NCBI GenBank assembly: GCA_963970005.1
Contig: CAXAMN010023306.1
Span: 398,159 to 462,158 of the forward strand
Source of the DNA: Durusdinium trenchii
Taxonomy: Eukaryota > Sar > Dinophyceae > Suessiales > Symbiodiniaceae
DNA: 64,000 bases
Reading direction: 5' to 3'
Shown: in pieces, positions 46,466-59,299 of the stretch
How positions within the stretch are numbered: position 1 is the first letter of the stretch
Layout: each line of letters opens with the position of its first letter
Translations under genes and position numbers: made by a program
Notes under the pieces: generated by a model
What the model was told of the DNA's origin: nothing
Database searches by the model: none
Seen by the model: the letters and a program-made list of their open reading frames with translations, nothing else

Positions 46466-46521
46466 GGTCTCTCTCTCTCTCTGTGCCTCTCTCTCGCTCC
46501 CTCCCTCCCTCCCTCCTTCCC
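46466..46521. repeat. CT-rich simple sequence
   Basis: (CT)n grading into (CTCC)n. Comparable GA/CT runs occur at 48505-48521 and 56354-56372. Confidence 0.9.
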
Positions 46522-48019
46522 TGCCCTCCTTTTGCAGGTGGGATTGATTTACAAGGTGGGGAGGTATGAGCAAACCTCCAACAAGGACTGCAGGGTCGAA
46601 CTCTTAAAGCAAATCACCCGAAAACCTGAGAGGTCAACCTGCCAAACATTAACATAAAGAATATAAACATCAAACAACACATCAAACACCATCAAAACGC
46701 TCACAACTGTTCTACGCAAATCCCCCCTCTCTCTGAGTCCGCAGCTCCCGAAGCCCTTGGAGCTTCTCTTTGAAGGCCTCTCCGGCCTAGAACGCGCGCC
46801 CGGCTTGGGACTGCAAGATGTGGAAAAAACTTAGTAACAGGATAAGGGCTTGATACTGGGCTTGATAGAACCTTGATAGAACCTGATGATAGGTTCCCAA
46901 CATACCAGAACTCACCCAGGACCCACAAGACTTGAGTTATCGGAAAAGTTCGTGGTGTCTGGAAGCATCCCATCGTTGACATTCGTAAATTAATTCATGT
47001 TTAATTGCACTTTGCGTGACTAACATTATATTACAGTAACATGAGTGTGGACAAAACCCTCGTGGTAGAGGGACTGGCAGAGCATAGCAAAACAGTCTTT
47101 CCAAGGGCCGTGACATACACTTCGATGACCTTCGTGGTGTCCGGATGGTCACTTGGTGAATGGTCTTGGCTCCATTTTCCACTGCGTCTTGGTCAGCTCT
47201 CATGCTGCTTCGTGCGGAGGAGGTCTGAAATCCTCGCAATGGCCAAAATGGAATAGGTGCAAAAAGGTGCAGACGAACGAGACGATTTGGTCTTCGGTCT
47301 GTGTCGAATCAAGAATCCAAAAACGCTTCCACTCCCGGCTCTTCGGTGTGTCAAGTCCCAGGCACCGTGGAATCCAACGCCAGCTGCATCTGTTCGCACA
47401 GCATCGCCGCAGGCGCATCTGACGGACCCGAGTGGGCGCACCCCTAGGTTCAGTTCAACAAAGGGGCTTCTACATTCTACAGTGAGGATGGCGCGAAAGG
47501 CATGGTGTACAACAAACCTGCTACTGGCAGCTACTCACCCTCGCTGCAAACAAACCCCCGCTCGCTCCATCCGACCGGCACCTTGAAAGTTGGAATCTGA
47601 TCCTGCAATTGTGCCTCCAGCTTGGCTGCCTCTGAATACCTCAACAAAACCCAGTTGTAGTGCGAACAATTTGAGAAGCCTGGGCGCTGTCAGCAATGTC
47701 GTTGCAAAGACCTACAGCAATAATCAAAAACACAAACACATATGTTCCGGTCAGTAGCGAACGTCCAAATCCTGGAATCATGTGATGTGTTGGTGTAACC
47801 AGCGCTTAGTAGCGATCCACTGGACCTCAGTTGAAGAAACACGCACCTTCACACCTTCCACCACCCCAACCCGCATCGCATTCGCTCTTCTCTCTCCGAA
47901 AACGACACGAAAAACACCGGTGGCGTAACTGGTCGAGACCCGGGTGCATCCCTTTCAGCTGCTTGGGAGGTAGCAACTGCAACTGTGAGAGCAACTCTCC
48001 ATGCAGCTCTTTGGCCTTA

Positions 48020-48121
48020 GCTTCTTGTTGCTAGTAGCGATGCCAGGAGCCCCCCAGTAGCGTCCTTGCTCCTAGTAGCGATGCCAGGAGCCCCTAGTAG
48101 CTTCTTGTGACTAGTAGCGAT
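48020..48121. repeat. Isolated fragment of the CTAGTAG satellite
   Basis: Two and a half units (CTAGTAGCGATGCCAGGAGC, AGTAGCGTCCTTGCTCCTAG) of the family forming the array at 17.3-18.8 kb, about 29 kb away. Confidence 0.85.
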
Positions 48122-48569
48122 GGCTCTTTGGCCTGGTGGAGTGATGGGGATGGGCGAAGAACCCCACTTCGCACACGAGACTTGGAGGATGGGCGAGCGA
48201 GCGATTCTGCACGGTGACAAGCGTGACCGATTCGGAGGGGAACGCATTTGGGACAAGAACCATGGAGTTATGTTGATCTTCCTGGATCCTTGTGGCATCC
48301 TTGAAGGGAATGCACATGAATGCACCCATCCATGCTGCCGACCCGCCTTTTTGGTCTTTCCTTGGGCTGCATAGCCCAAGCCCAAGCTGCCTAAATTGTG
48401 CAAGACCTGCGAATTGCAGCAGGTCTGGTGGGCCCGACGCTCCCTAACGGCCAGAAGCTTCAACAAAGTCTTGATTCTGTGGCGTGTTTGACGAAGAACT
48501 TGCGAGAGAGAGAGAGAGAGAGCTTGGCGCATGACCCCAAACATGGCCGTCACGGGTTTCGAACTGTAT

Positions 48570-48791
48570 TTATAGCGGTTGACTATCCTGTTCTGCTATC
48601 TCTATGATGTCTATGTCATGCTGTGTCCATTTCGAGCTGCTGGGATGGCACAGCTCCAGTTTTCGTGGCTTCTCAACTGCACCCACTATCCCGGGCACCT
48701 GCGGATGAGAAGAGCCCAGAGTCTCGCACATGGCCTTCTGTGACTTTGAAAGAATTGCCTCGGTGAAGGGCAGGACAAAAGTTCCCGCCAA
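48570..48791 (-). CDS. Possible exon, unknown
   Basis: A minus-strand frame with VLPFTEAILSKSQKAMCETL that could end at CCGCAG|GTGCCC near 48702. Its opening bases match the LPFTE segment of the RRM gene at 40656-40675, perhaps a remnant copy of that exon or coincidence. Confidence 0.3.
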   Translation of the reverse strand: MAGTFVLPFTEAILSKSQKAMCETLGSSHPQVPGIVGAVEKPRKLELCHPSSSKWTQHDIDIIEIAEQDSQPL

Positions 48792-50014
48792 AGCTCGGGC
48801 CGCATTGCACAGTGCGTTTCATGGCATGATGCTTTGTGCAAGGAAACGCCGATTAGGTGAAAGGGGCAAAACAAAGGGAACAGATGCTGTATGCAGTATA
48901 TCTATCAAGTTGATGGATGGAAACGGAAAGGACAAACACAGCCAAGGGACAACATGCTAAGAACATGAATCGGAAGCAACGTGACCGCGTTATGAGTTAT
49001 GACCAGCAAATGGGTGTTGGAAACAAATCAAACACCTACCCTCCTTCAAACAATCATGGAAGCAGGCCGCAGACGCCCTTGTAGAGGACAATTGGTCTTC
49101 CAGGGGCCGAACTGTTCCACTTCCATGATTGTTTCAGGGAGTGTACTTCTTCTGTGGTCGGAAAAAACATGAAAAACACCGTTTCAGGAGCAGCTCGTGG
49201 ATCGAGCCAAAGCACCACTCATGGAGACGAAGCTGGCAGTCACTGGCAGTCCGAAGCTTCCGGACTGGCAAGACAAGCCTTTCAAGGGAAACAAACAATC
49301 AAACAACATCTTTACATATAATATATTCCGATTCCATCAATTCATCCAACAAATCTCATTGTTTTTGTTGCTCTTTCACTGGTTGCTTGAGGAATCTGCT
49401 GAATTCTAGGTAGGTCTTTTTCAACCTGCGAGGCCCTGGGCATTTGCACTATCCCTTCTGCATCGTCACCCTTGCCACCATTCCCTCACCAAGGTACAAT
49501 GGCCTCCTCCAAATCACCCTGGGCAAAGCAAATGGTCAGAAAGGGTTGAGATGGGGCCACACAGGTTTGTGGCCCTTCTTTTGCTCCTCAGGCTTCATCT
49601 TTTGTATTGGTTGCCTATGCTGCAAACACCTTCCACAAAGACCTTCCACAAACAAAGCAACATCCATACTCTCCACTGCACCCACTCCCTCGCACAGCCC
49701 CGCTGCGCCTTCATTCGCAGTGCTGTGCCCAGGGCCGCTTCGGTGGTGATGACCTGGCGAACCCCGCAGGACCGAGCCGAGCTGCATCGCCTAGGGGCCT
49801 GCGAGAACAAGCCGACCAGTCTCAGCCACAAGCGACCTTTTTCATGCTAGAGTTGGCCAAAGAGATGAAACACTCCTGTCAAACTCTGAGACAGGCTGAG
49901 GCACAATGCCCAGCGGCTGATATCCGCCACCAATGCACTCAGAAATCAGAGTATATCTTGGAGAGACATTAAGAATGGCACTCAGTATGACTGAATATGT
50001 TCTCCGAAGATCAC

Positions 50015-50473
50015 TCATGGGGGCAAGTCCAGCAGATCCTCCCAAGGTGGTTCATACTCTCGTAGCTGCGCCAAGCGCTCGCTAATCTCCTTGAAGCGAT
50101 TGGTGCCCAAACCTCGTAGCATCAGGACACTCAGCGGGCAAATCATCAGCCGTCAGGCCATGACTACCTGACTACCCCAGAAAGCAGAAACAAACCAAGG
50201 CCCTGTGTAAAGGAAATTGGTTTTCAAACAGGCAACTCTCCCATCTGCACATCAGTGAGTGGGAGAGTATGTGCGTGTGGGGTGGCACTTCGGCCACTGA
50301 ACTTCAATCTTGAACATCACCGCCATCCCATCCACTCGAAGCCGCTACATGCCTCTGGTGCGGGTCAGGGAACTTCTCAGGTTGGTGGAGACATTCTTCA
50401 AAGAGATCTCCAAACCCGTGCGCAGCAGTTTGCCACCCGCGATCCAATCACCCCGCAGAGTCCTGATTTGCCA
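50015..50473 (-). CDS. Unknown gene, last exon and one upstream exon
   Basis: The terminal exon 50015-50112, behind GAG|GTTTGG, is short but clearly protein: LGTNRFKEISERLAQLREYE, then PPWEDLLDLPP and a stop. A second coding segment on the same strand, about 50345-50473, reads DWIAGGKLLRTGLEISLKNV and includes a small internal duplication of GDW. I did not find the join or a family. The acidic, Pro-rich end suggests a short linear interaction motif (inference). Confidence 0.5.
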
Positions 50474-51780
50474 ATCACCCTGCAAAGTCCCGACTTCCAT
50501 GACGACCAATAGGTCTTGGAACATCAAACACATCCACCATTCCTTTCAAGGAAAGCTGTGAAATTTAGGTTCTGTAGATCTCACCACCTCAGCAACACCC
50601 GATTCAAACTTGGCTTTCGTTTTCAACACTTGCACAGCACATGGAGCTCTGCAATAGCTCAGCCCAGACTCTGCTTGATGTGCCTTTTCCAATGCAAGCA
50701 TGCAGTGCCTGCACATCATCCAGGGTGAATGGAGCTATCACAACAATACATCAACAAAATGTTGAAGGGTCTATGCAAAAATGCTAGTGCCATCTGTGAC
50801 TTGGAGACAGTCGGACACTTGCAGAGTCAAATTGAATGCATCCCCAGCCCAAGCTGCCTGTCTTAAGCGCGAACTCAGCCACAGAAATCGGTACTTCACA
50901 AGCCCTTTTCAACCATCTAAGCCTCTCTGGATCGTCCTCGTCCACATGGCTGAAACCAGACCGAACATCAACACAACGGAATCAAGACTAATGATGTCCG
51001 AAGTAGCTATGAGCAACAATTGTTCAATATGAACATCAGTCTGAGTCACGAGTCAGGAGACAGGGAAAAAAACAATCTGCCCTGCCCTGGAAACCTACCA
51101 CGGATGAGAACACATTGTAGTAATAAGTTAAGACTATTCTGTCTGTTTCATCGCTTGCTTCTCGCATGGTCCTCTGCCAATGAGGCATAGATCGCGGCCA
51201 AATAGCCGCAGTAGGCGTTGGCATCGTCGCGTGCACACTGGATGAGACCCTGACTGTTGCCTGGGCAATGTCGCAGTCGAACCCAAAGGTCTTTGTGCTT
51301 TATCTCCACAATCAATCCGCAAATTCTTTCAATTTCTATGACATCTCTGAACCCATGGACCCATGGCCAAGTGATTGATAAGGGCCCTTGAGTTCACGAA
51401 CATCAACGGTGTTGCAGGCATATAGTACAGTAGAGACTGACTAGAAGTCGCCCTGAAATCCCTCGCCTTCTAACTGCAGCAACATGTCGTCGGGGATGGC
51501 AGCACCATTGGAAATGGAAATCTTGATGCCTTGAATGGCAGCGTCGGACAGTGAGTCTGAAAGTCATTCCAAGGCTTTCTAGGGCAATTCCAGAACGAAA
51601 GCAATAGAATCCAAGCCCAAAAAAAGATTGGACAAAATAAGAAACAGTTTCTGATGGTCCTCTCTACATGGACCGCTGTTTCAAACACTGGCCATAACAG
51701 GCCATAGCTCTTATTGCAGGATCAAAACCCCAGCCGGCCCAACTCCAACGGCTTCAGCCTCTCCAAGACACACATTCGCA

Positions 51781-52011
51781 TCAGAGCTGTCCCATGAACT
51801 GCAGCCAGGGCCGCATGAGGGCCGCCTCCAGGAGTCGGTAACGCTGAAGCAGTTGCTGCCTCATGTGTCGGAGCACGGAGCCAGAAACTGGTGTGGGGAG
51901 CCCCAGACCGGTGAGTGTCACAGGAGTTGGCGTGCAGCTAGGCTTTGAACCGATGTTCATGTGTAATGTGCTTTTTTTGCATATGCCTCTTTGAATCCAG
52001 GTGGAGGTCAC
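51781..52011 (-). CDS. Possible terminal exon, unknown
   Basis: A frame ending SVLRHMRQQLLQRYRLLEAA, then LMRPWLQFMGQL and a stop: an amphipathic helix, plausible protein. The upstream boundary is unclear. Confidence 0.3.
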   Translation of the reverse strand: MTSTWIQRGICKKSTLHMNIGSKPSCTPTPVTLTGLGLPTPVSGSVLRHMRQQLLQRYRLLEAALMRPWLQFMGQL

Positions 52012-52043
52012 TCACCCATGAAATAATGTATTTTATAATAAAC

Positions 52044-52105
<62 letters not shown>
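52044..52105. repeat. (GAT)n trinucleotide repeat, about 20 units
   Basis: Perfect GAT/TGA/ATG run. It yields a poly-Met frame on plus, which is not a gene. Confidence 0.97.
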
Positions 52106-52447
52106 TGCGGCATTGGCAATGCCCAGGCGCCCGCCTACGGGCCTAGTCCATGCCTGTCAAGCCGTTGCTTTTTTCGGGTCCACCACCATGATTCTTACAT
52201 GCAGAGGGGCTTCAAGCGACCAGCCCCACGAGAACAGTTTTAAGGCACCAAGGTGCTACAAACTCTTCCAGGCGATCTTCAGTCACCAGGATGGGCGCGA
52301 CAACAGCCGCACAGGTGTAAAAGAACGAATTCCAAATGCGACTCACGTCCAGCCTTAAATCGCACGTGGCTCACGTCCGCACATGCAAGCTGCAGCGAGC
52401 GACGAACAAAACCTCCTATGGAACCAGAAGAAAGATTTGGACCACCA

Positions 52448-53600
52448 TCATAAATATAAACAATCTAAAAATCGATCCTTGGAAGTGAGGACATGGCGCC
52501 CCTCCACAGGCTCCCGTAGTTCAGATATGGCAGTCACCAGGGCATCCTTCACTGCAGCCAAGTGAAAAAGCCTCACACCTGCGATGTGTGCCGTCGCCGC
52601 TAGGGCACGCATCACACGGTCGAACATGCGGAAATCCTTGCTCCGCAAGAGCTGCAAAATAAAGCCAATGATGTCGAGCAAGGCTGAGCCTCAAAGCCGC
52701 ACGTTCCAGCCAAGCCAAGCCGAATCGGACTAAAGGCTCCACGATGCGAGACAAGTCTATCATGTCGCTTGTGAGACTGCTTCTATCTGCTTCTGCACTC
52801 ATGAGGAGGAGAAACCATCAACTACTTCCAAACTCCACGCAGAAAACAGTCGTCTGGTGGGTACTCCTCCAATCTCCAGTTTCATTGGGCTTGGTCGGGA
52901 GATACACCAATGAAAGCAGTCCCCAAGCCAAACTGGTTTGTGACCTTTTTTAGGGGGGAGGAGTTTTGATATTCCAATGGACACGCCACGCCTGCCTTCC
53001 AAAAGAACACCCTCAACTTCGCCCACTTTTTGTGCTGCAAAGTGGAGCTTGAAGCAATCTCCCCAGTTGTCGCACGTTGAAAAACGTGGAGACCTCCCCG
53101 TCCCTGGCCCGTGCCTTGGAAAGCAGGAGAAGCAAGCAAATCTTGAAAGTCTGGATGCTCCTGAAGAAGAAGGCTGCAAAACTTGGAGTTGAACTCCTGC
53201 CATCGTACCTGTCAGGTGAAGTCACTTGGGAGCATAAGGAGGCCGGTCGCCGGTCACCGACGTCGGATGTAACATGTATCACCCGGTTGACCAATCTCAT
53301 GCCTGTTGACCAACCGCATGTTAGAAAGTTCTGGCGGACGCCACCTAAGACATCAGAAAAACTTCGACACTCCATTAGGGGTCTCCCCTCTGTTGCGATG
53401 ATTGCAAACCGCGGCCCGCTGCCTGATCAAAGCTGGACTGCAGCTTCTTGACTGTTAAATCAAGCAAGCTGGGCACGCACTCGGTCGAATGCAGCAGCCG
53501 GCCCTCTGCGGCGGCGATCACCTGCGTTATACGCACGGTGGTTCGTGGACCCAGCGACCCAAGGTGCCAAAGAAGGTGGAGAAAACTGCTGATCAAGTGA
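52448..53600 (-). CDS. Alpha-helical protein, four coding segments, unknown family
   Basis: Coding segments in order: 53423 to about 53590 (TTVRITQVIAAAEGRLLHST, LLDLTVKKLQSSFDQ), 53115-53196 (EFNSKFCSLLLQEHPDF), about 52690-52800 (LTSDMIDLSRIVEPLVRFGL) and 52448-52651 (LLRSKDFRMFDRVMRALAAT, AVKDALVTAISELREPV, stop). The first junction is GC-AG (GATCAG|GCAGCG to GGCAG|GAGTTC) and in phase. The product is helix after helix, reminiscent of HEAT/ARM-like scaffolds, but no repeat consensus is clear and I leave it unnamed. Confidence 0.5.
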
Positions 53601-54098
53601 TCAAATCAATTCCCTAATTTTCCTATGCGTTGGCCCATCCATTGAACTGCCACAGCGCGTGGGAAACATGTATGGGTCCGATTCACTTGATTCGATGCCG
53701 ATCCCAGTTGGCATCGGAACATGCGGGATGTTGATTTAATGTAAAGTCACACGCGCTTCTTCAAACATTGTTGATTGTTTGCAAACTAAATAGGCTCCAG
53801 TGCTCCAGGTGATGCAGCCGAGGAAGTCGGATGTAAAGACGTGAATTGAACTTGAGAGGAGGGAGACACGAAAGGTAGGACAGCGGGAAGAGAAGAGAAC
53901 GCGAGAGGCAGAAACAAAAATGCAATGTTCGACATGGTGATTTATCCCCTTGGAGGCGACCTTTCGTAAATATATGTTCATATGCACTCAAATGTTCAAA
54001 CATATGCTCTCGAAATGTTCAAAAAGGTTCTTAGGAAAACAAACTTGCCCCATGGCTCAGATCATCGGTGAGCATTGAATCGGAACATCATAGGATTT

Positions 54099-54430
54099 GA
54101 ACTATCCTGAAACCATAAGAGGCTCACGAAGACGCTCCCCAGGAGAGAATTGACGTGCTCACAAAACAAACTCTAGGTATGTATCCCCTCATGGAACACC
54201 TTTCGTGATTAGAATTTCATATTCACTCTTTCTAAATGTTCAAGAGGGTTTCAACTATCCTGAAATCATGAGAGGCTCACGAAGACGTTCTCCAGGAGAG
54301 AATTGATTTTAGAGGGGGGGGAGGGGGGGGGGTCTGAATTGAGCGATCAATTATTAGACCCGGACGTCCCAACACTTGCTTCGCAAGACAAACTCAAGGT
54401 ATCCCCTAAAGGGCTACCTTTCGTGACAAG
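54099..54430. repeat. Direct duplication of ~60 and ~55 bp blocks
   Basis: AACTATCCTGAAA-CAT-AGAG and the following GGCTCACGAAGACG to GGAGAGAATTGA occur at 54099-54155 and 54250-54306. A second block (CAAACTC-AGGTAT, CACCTTTCGTG-like) occurs at 54165-54212 and 54385-54430. The second copy is disrupted by a G-rich run at 54310-54332. Confidence 0.8.
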
Positions 54431-56872
54431 TATCCCTATAATTATAGCCATAACATTCTATACTATAACTGTTTCATGTACAGAGACCGAACTATAGACT
54501 AGAAACTTACATCCTACGGATCCGCGCGTTTCTGTGCGTTTGAGGTCCTCTCACCCATCCAACCCCTCCCGGGCCTGCAGCAAGGCACACCAGGTCTCAC
54601 CGCTATACTCCCACCCCAGCGCGACCCTCTTGGCCTGGTGCGACCGGTTCGCGCCCGCTTCCGAACGGCCGACGCTTGTTTCACGGACTCCTTCAACGGA
54701 CTCCGACCGGTCAAGAAGGCACATGGTAGTTTAGACAAAGACTCACCCAAAACACGGGTGGTTGTTTCTGATCATCTCCAAAGACCCAGCTGCACCTGGG
54801 GGCTCATCCTCCTCCAGCAGCTTGGCAGCGCTGTTTTCGAAGGCTCCTCACGTCATAGCCCTCTGAAGCGCTGAAGGATCCGGGATGAGTAGCCAAATTG
54901 TTTTGGGGCAGAATTGTTCAACCACCATCTGAGTGGATTCTTCAAGTGTAACTGAGACCCACCAAAAATACGGCAGCACAGTAGACACAAGAAATGAATC
55001 ATCAAGTGGATGTGAATGATGAGTCGTGTTGATTTGCTGGAGGGTTGATGAAAGTTGTCGGTGTGCACAGCAATGGTTAGCAGGAAAGCGGCAGTGTAAA
55101 TCACTTTATAGACTACAATTATATATACACCGACATATGTGGCTGGCAAATGAGCACCTGCCTGGGTTCCTCTGATGGGAATCGGCCAACTTCCACTGGA
55201 ATGCTTAGATTTGGCCAAAGGTGTTGGTCGCCGAGTTCTATCCGTCAACATCCAGCAGCAATGCAAGGACACTTCTAGCCTGTTTCTGATGAAAAGCTGT
55301 AATCGGCTTTTAATGTGGGAGCAAAGTCGAGCCAATTGGTCTTAGTTGCTCTCTCTCTTGTGCTTGGTGAGTAGCTTTGCAAACCCTGGGGCCCAGTCGA
55401 ACCCCCATGGCTTCGCACACTTTGCAAACTTAGAGCCCCTTGATCTCGCCACGAACGGTTCACACCGTTCCGCAACAAACCCGTCCTCCCCAAGCTGCGG
55501 AAGCTGCGTCAGCAATGTCACCAAGGCTGTGGCATCCTGCCACGCGGATCTCCGGACCAACGCCCGTGAGTCAACGCGCGGATCTCCCGCCGTTCTGTCT
55601 GTGTCAGCCAGGCCCGCTTTTCACATGAATTACTGTAACCATCTGTAGCTTCTAGTGGCGTCTTGCTACTAGTAGCGATGCACTTCTTGCTACAATAGCA
55701 TGAGTTATACTTGTCAAGATGATGTTCCTCCAAGCTTTGCTGGTCTCGGTCTTCCTCTGGAAGCTCTCTTGACAGCAGTTTCCTGAGCACAAACGGAAGG
55801 GATCCATGAAGCGAAACGGCAGGGCTCCGGATCCACCAGATCTGCGCGGAATAAGTGATATATACACATACCTAGATCATCCAACCAGTCACCAATAGAC
55901 CTGACTCCACACGTGTGATGACCTCCAGGAGTAGACCACCTGACAATCTGACCATACCCGACCGTTGCTCCATTTGACCTCCAAGGAAACAAAACTGATT
56001 GGCAAATGGCACCGTGCTTTCCGCTTGTAAAAGTTGTGTGGTAGGCTTTGAGCCGCCCAAGCTTTTCCAAAACCATCTCGGCCAATCGGTTCCAAATCCG
56101 ACTCAAACCCGTTAACGGTCGGTGTTTTTCTCGGCCTCTGTTTGATAACAGGTTGACCCCTGGAGCTGAAAAAGGTTCAAATGTCTTCTCATGGGTGAAA
56201 AAAAAAACACGGTGGACCCTTGGGATTGTCCAACGCACGGGTTGCACTTGCTGAACCGGTTTATCATAAATTCTTCTTGGGTTAACAAATGGCCCATAAA
56301 TTCACAAGGAGTGATCCTAAGGTTTATCCACTTCCCATACTTCCCATTCTTCTTACTCTCTCTCTCTCTCTGCGATGACGGCATGGCCCCTCGCACAGGA
56401 TGCCATCCGGACCCGAGCGTCATCCCTCGCACCCCCTCGCACCGCTCGGCCAGGCCAAAGTCTCTCCGCTCGTTTCGCCACGGCTGCAGGGACTCCGCAC
56501 ATTTTGCAGACTCGTCGAAGAGTTTCAAGATCCTCCAGGGAAAAACATAGGGAAAGCGATTGCCAGTAGCAAAGTGACAATTTTGCTCATACTTACTCTC
56601 ATACTTGCATTCTGGCGCAATATGGATTCCGAAACCACCGGTTTGTAATGGGGTTGTGCCTGTCAAACTGGACTTTCAATTTCCCGCTCTGAAGGTGTCT
56701 AAAAGGCACTGGTTCACCCCTTCATAGTGGCCGCCACATAGTGTGGTGGGGTGCATGAACCTTGATTACACCCAAAAATGATCAATGGAAGCGCAACAAA
56801 GCCAAATCAAGCCAAAGCCAAAGCCTCCTCACTCCAGAATCATTCTTGTCTCCCTTGGTGAATGAGAGGGTG
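54431..56872. other. Ambiguous region with scattered coding-like minus-strand frames
   Basis: At 55342-55560 the minus strand reads AWQDATALVTLLTQLPQLGE and ERCEPFVARSRGSKFAKCAK, probably an exon. At 56400-56545, behind GGAG|GATCTT, it reads DLETLRRVCKMCGVPAAVAK, but neighbouring frames are also open. A CTAGTAG satellite fragment is at 55648-55700. I cannot build a gene model. Confidence 0.35.
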
Positions 56873-57349
56873 TCAATTGACGGGTTCTCGCTCAACTTTC
56901 CCATGCTTTGACCCAGTTGGCTCCCAAAGTGCTGCCTCAGCCTGTTTCCTCTCAGAAGCCCGTGCAGCCAATCTCAAGGCCATGCCAGCTTCTCCACCAC
57001 AAAGCTTCATGACCCATCTTTCAACCTGCCAGGGTGTTTTCCACTCCCAACGCTGCCATACTGAACACAGCAGGCTCAGCTGAACACTGAGGTCGGAGTG
57101 CGGCTGTGGGGCCCCCAGACAGCAGGTTTTCATGGTCAAGGCCTCAGTTCCCGTGGTGCCATTCAGCATGCGAATCGCTCGGTGGCTGCCATCGGCCAAA
57201 AGCTGCCAAAAGCCATAACCGCCAACAGCCCCTGGCAGCGTGACATCCAGGAACTCTGTCATCGCTTGTGTCATTTCAATTGTCTGTCTTACACTTGGAT
57301 GCACCAAAAACTGCCCGGCCAAGCGGCGGGATCGGATCTTGAGAACCAC
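56873..57349 (-). CDS. Unknown protein, one long coding frame
   Basis: 158 codons with balanced composition: HPSVRQTIEMTQAMTEFLDV, GAVGGYGFWQLLADGSHRAI, WQVERWVMKLCGGEAGMALR, stop at 56873. It may contain an in-frame intron. No domain is recognised. Being unbroken over this length in a gene-poor stretch makes it more likely real than the shadow frames around it. Confidence 0.45.
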   Translation of the reverse strand: MVLKIRSRRLAGQFLVHPSVRQTIEMTQAMTEFLDVTLPGAVGGYGFWQLLADGSHRAIRMLNGTTGTEALTMKTCCLGAPQPHSDLSVQLSLLCSVWQRWEWKTPWQVERWVMKLCGGEAGMALRLAARASERKQAEAALWEPTGSKHGKVEREPVN

Positions 57350-58062
57350 TCAAACTTCCGAACTTCCGGAAGTGAAGTTGACCAACGTTGAACACATGAC
57401 CGAGAACAAGGAATACTACCAGCATTACGGACCGATTTACAATTTACATGTTCGATAGCCTGAGGAGTGAAAACATGTGAAAACACAAACGACAACAAGA
57501 ACATGCAAAAACGCAACCAACGACCGAAACATCAAGCAACATAAATAAAAGCACATCTATTGAATCTTTTACAACAATTTAAAACACATTAACACCATGA
57601 ACAGGCATACCATATCATACCATCAAGTGCACTCTTCTCACTTCTTCCCCATATCCACCTGCAACTGCCGCCACTGCGATGACTTTTTCATCACGGTGTC
57701 CGCGCGTGGCGCACGCGGCCGTGGCGCACGCGGCCGCAGCGAGACCAGCACCGGCGGCAGCGGCTGCGGCCACAGCCATGGCCGTGCAGTTGGGGGACGT
57801 AGAAAGAGTCTGTGAGCTGGGCTATGATATTTTTGGTAGGTCATACGGTGGATGCAAAGTGCATTCAAATGCTACAAGGTGATCTACTCATCAGCATCTA
57901 TCGAAAACCAAATGCGTAAACCCTATGGTTGCCAGAGTGAGTTGCAATCTTCAGGGAACTGACTCGCAAAGTTGATGGCAGTGCTGCGTGGAACTGCTCT
58001 TGTTTCGGCTATCATGAGCACCAAAAGGGATGCTGGCCGGAGGGATCAAACATGATCAAAAA

Positions 58063-58883
58063 TCAAAGTGGACCAAGGCAAGCCGATTGAACATTGGAGA
58101 AAGCCTTGGTCTTGACATAAGCTTTTCCCACCTGAAGTTCCTCAGCACCAGTGGAGCGCTCAGTAGCCAGCGTCTTCCGCAGGACTAGGGCTGCCTGAAA
58201 CAGGAATCTTTCTTCCTCGTACATACGACGTGTCCTTTGGTCCACCTCGAGGGTCTTACACAACTAACATAAATGCAACCATCGGATTTGCGGATTGGCC
58301 CTGCACACGGCAAAGAAAGAGGCCGAAAACGGCATCACGGTTCTTTTCCCCGAAGTCAACTTCTTTGCCCATCAAAAAGTCCGTAGTGGGAGCTGGCCCT
58401 TCTACAACTTACGACGAAACACCACGAGTTTTGGATGGGCGTCTGTTGCCCCGTCTCCATACATGACGGGCTTGGCTGGAAACACTGCACCTTTCCGACC
58501 ACCAGACCCTGACACTGCGCCGCGTCGATCCCATGATGCGGTCCGCTGGGCCTCTTCTGCCCAACCCATGTCCATCAATGTATGTGCCAAGGACTTTTGA
58601 AAGGCCATCCTCAGAACCGAGTTGAACCAGGAGAAGCAACCAATTAAAATGGACAAAACATGTCTGGGGAACACAACCTTTGTGGCGCAAGTCATCCGAA
58701 CAAAGGTTATATAACCCTTTTTCCATGTGTCATGGGGAAACCAATCCCCTCAAAAGCTTTATATCCACGTATTTCGGAGGCACAACAGACTCTGACCCAC
58801 TCCAAATTGGTCCTCTCTTCACCTACCTGGTACGCAGAAACACCTTCAATCGCAGCCGAGTTGCGCGTAGGGGTGGTCTTGAC
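58063..58883 (-). CDS. Unknown gene, three exons
   Basis: 58827-58883: TTCAG|GTCAAG to CAG|GTAGGT, 19 codons (VKTTPTRNSAAIEGVSAYQ), a rare GT donor. 58402-58609: GAG|GATGG, reading AFQKSLAHTLMDMGWAEEAQ, then RKGAVFPAKPVMYGDG. 58063-58245: GAG|GTGGAC, reading VDQRTRRMYEEERFLFQAAL, then LRKTLATERSTGAEELQVG, stop at 58063. The stop frame of the middle exon means its 3' cut lies inside it; I did not place it. Small, charged and helical, no family assigned. The open frame continues upstream into a CTAGTAG repeat (59068-59140), which would read as a hydrophobic stretch. Confidence 0.45.
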
Positions 58884-59067
58884 CTGAAAACTTTGGTCAA
58901 GAATAGAACCACAAGTGCTAAATGATTGGCATATGAACATGCAGGCTTTTCCAGAACAAACTGCTCCAGGATACCTCCTGCGGGAAACTTTCCAATTGTA
59001 CTGCAGAGCCACGGTCCCTATAGAAAAAAGACCCGTAGGCCCCCCAGGCAGCCTGCGCCCTTGACAT

Positions 59068-59140
59068 CTACTAGTAACAAGGTGCATCGCTACTAGTAGC
59101 AAGGATGCTACTAGCAACAAGGGCATTGCTACTACTACCT
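59068..59140. repeat. CTAGTAG satellite fragment
   Basis: CTACTAGTAACAAGGTGCAT, CGCTACTAGTAGCAAGGATG and related units. Read on minus it gives a Leu/Val-rich stretch within a long open frame (58707-59276). Confidence 0.85.
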
Positions 59141-59299
59141 CCAAAGCCTCCAAGGAGCCCAAATCAGCACGGACCTCTCGCAAGGCTCGCTTCTGCAGCT
59201 GCACCGCCACGTCCGTCGGCCCACTTTCGGCACACAAAGCCCTCGGTTTCGGAGTGCACTTCTGCATCCAGCCCACAATGCTTGCACTAGGTCACCAGT

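Noticed and set aside
48118-48374. 84-codon plus frame starting in the CTAGTAG fragment
   Set aside because: Ordinary composition but no homology cue, and its ATG lies in the repeat; not enough to call.
52046-52243. Poly-Met open frame
   Set aside because: Product of the (GAT)n microsatellite.
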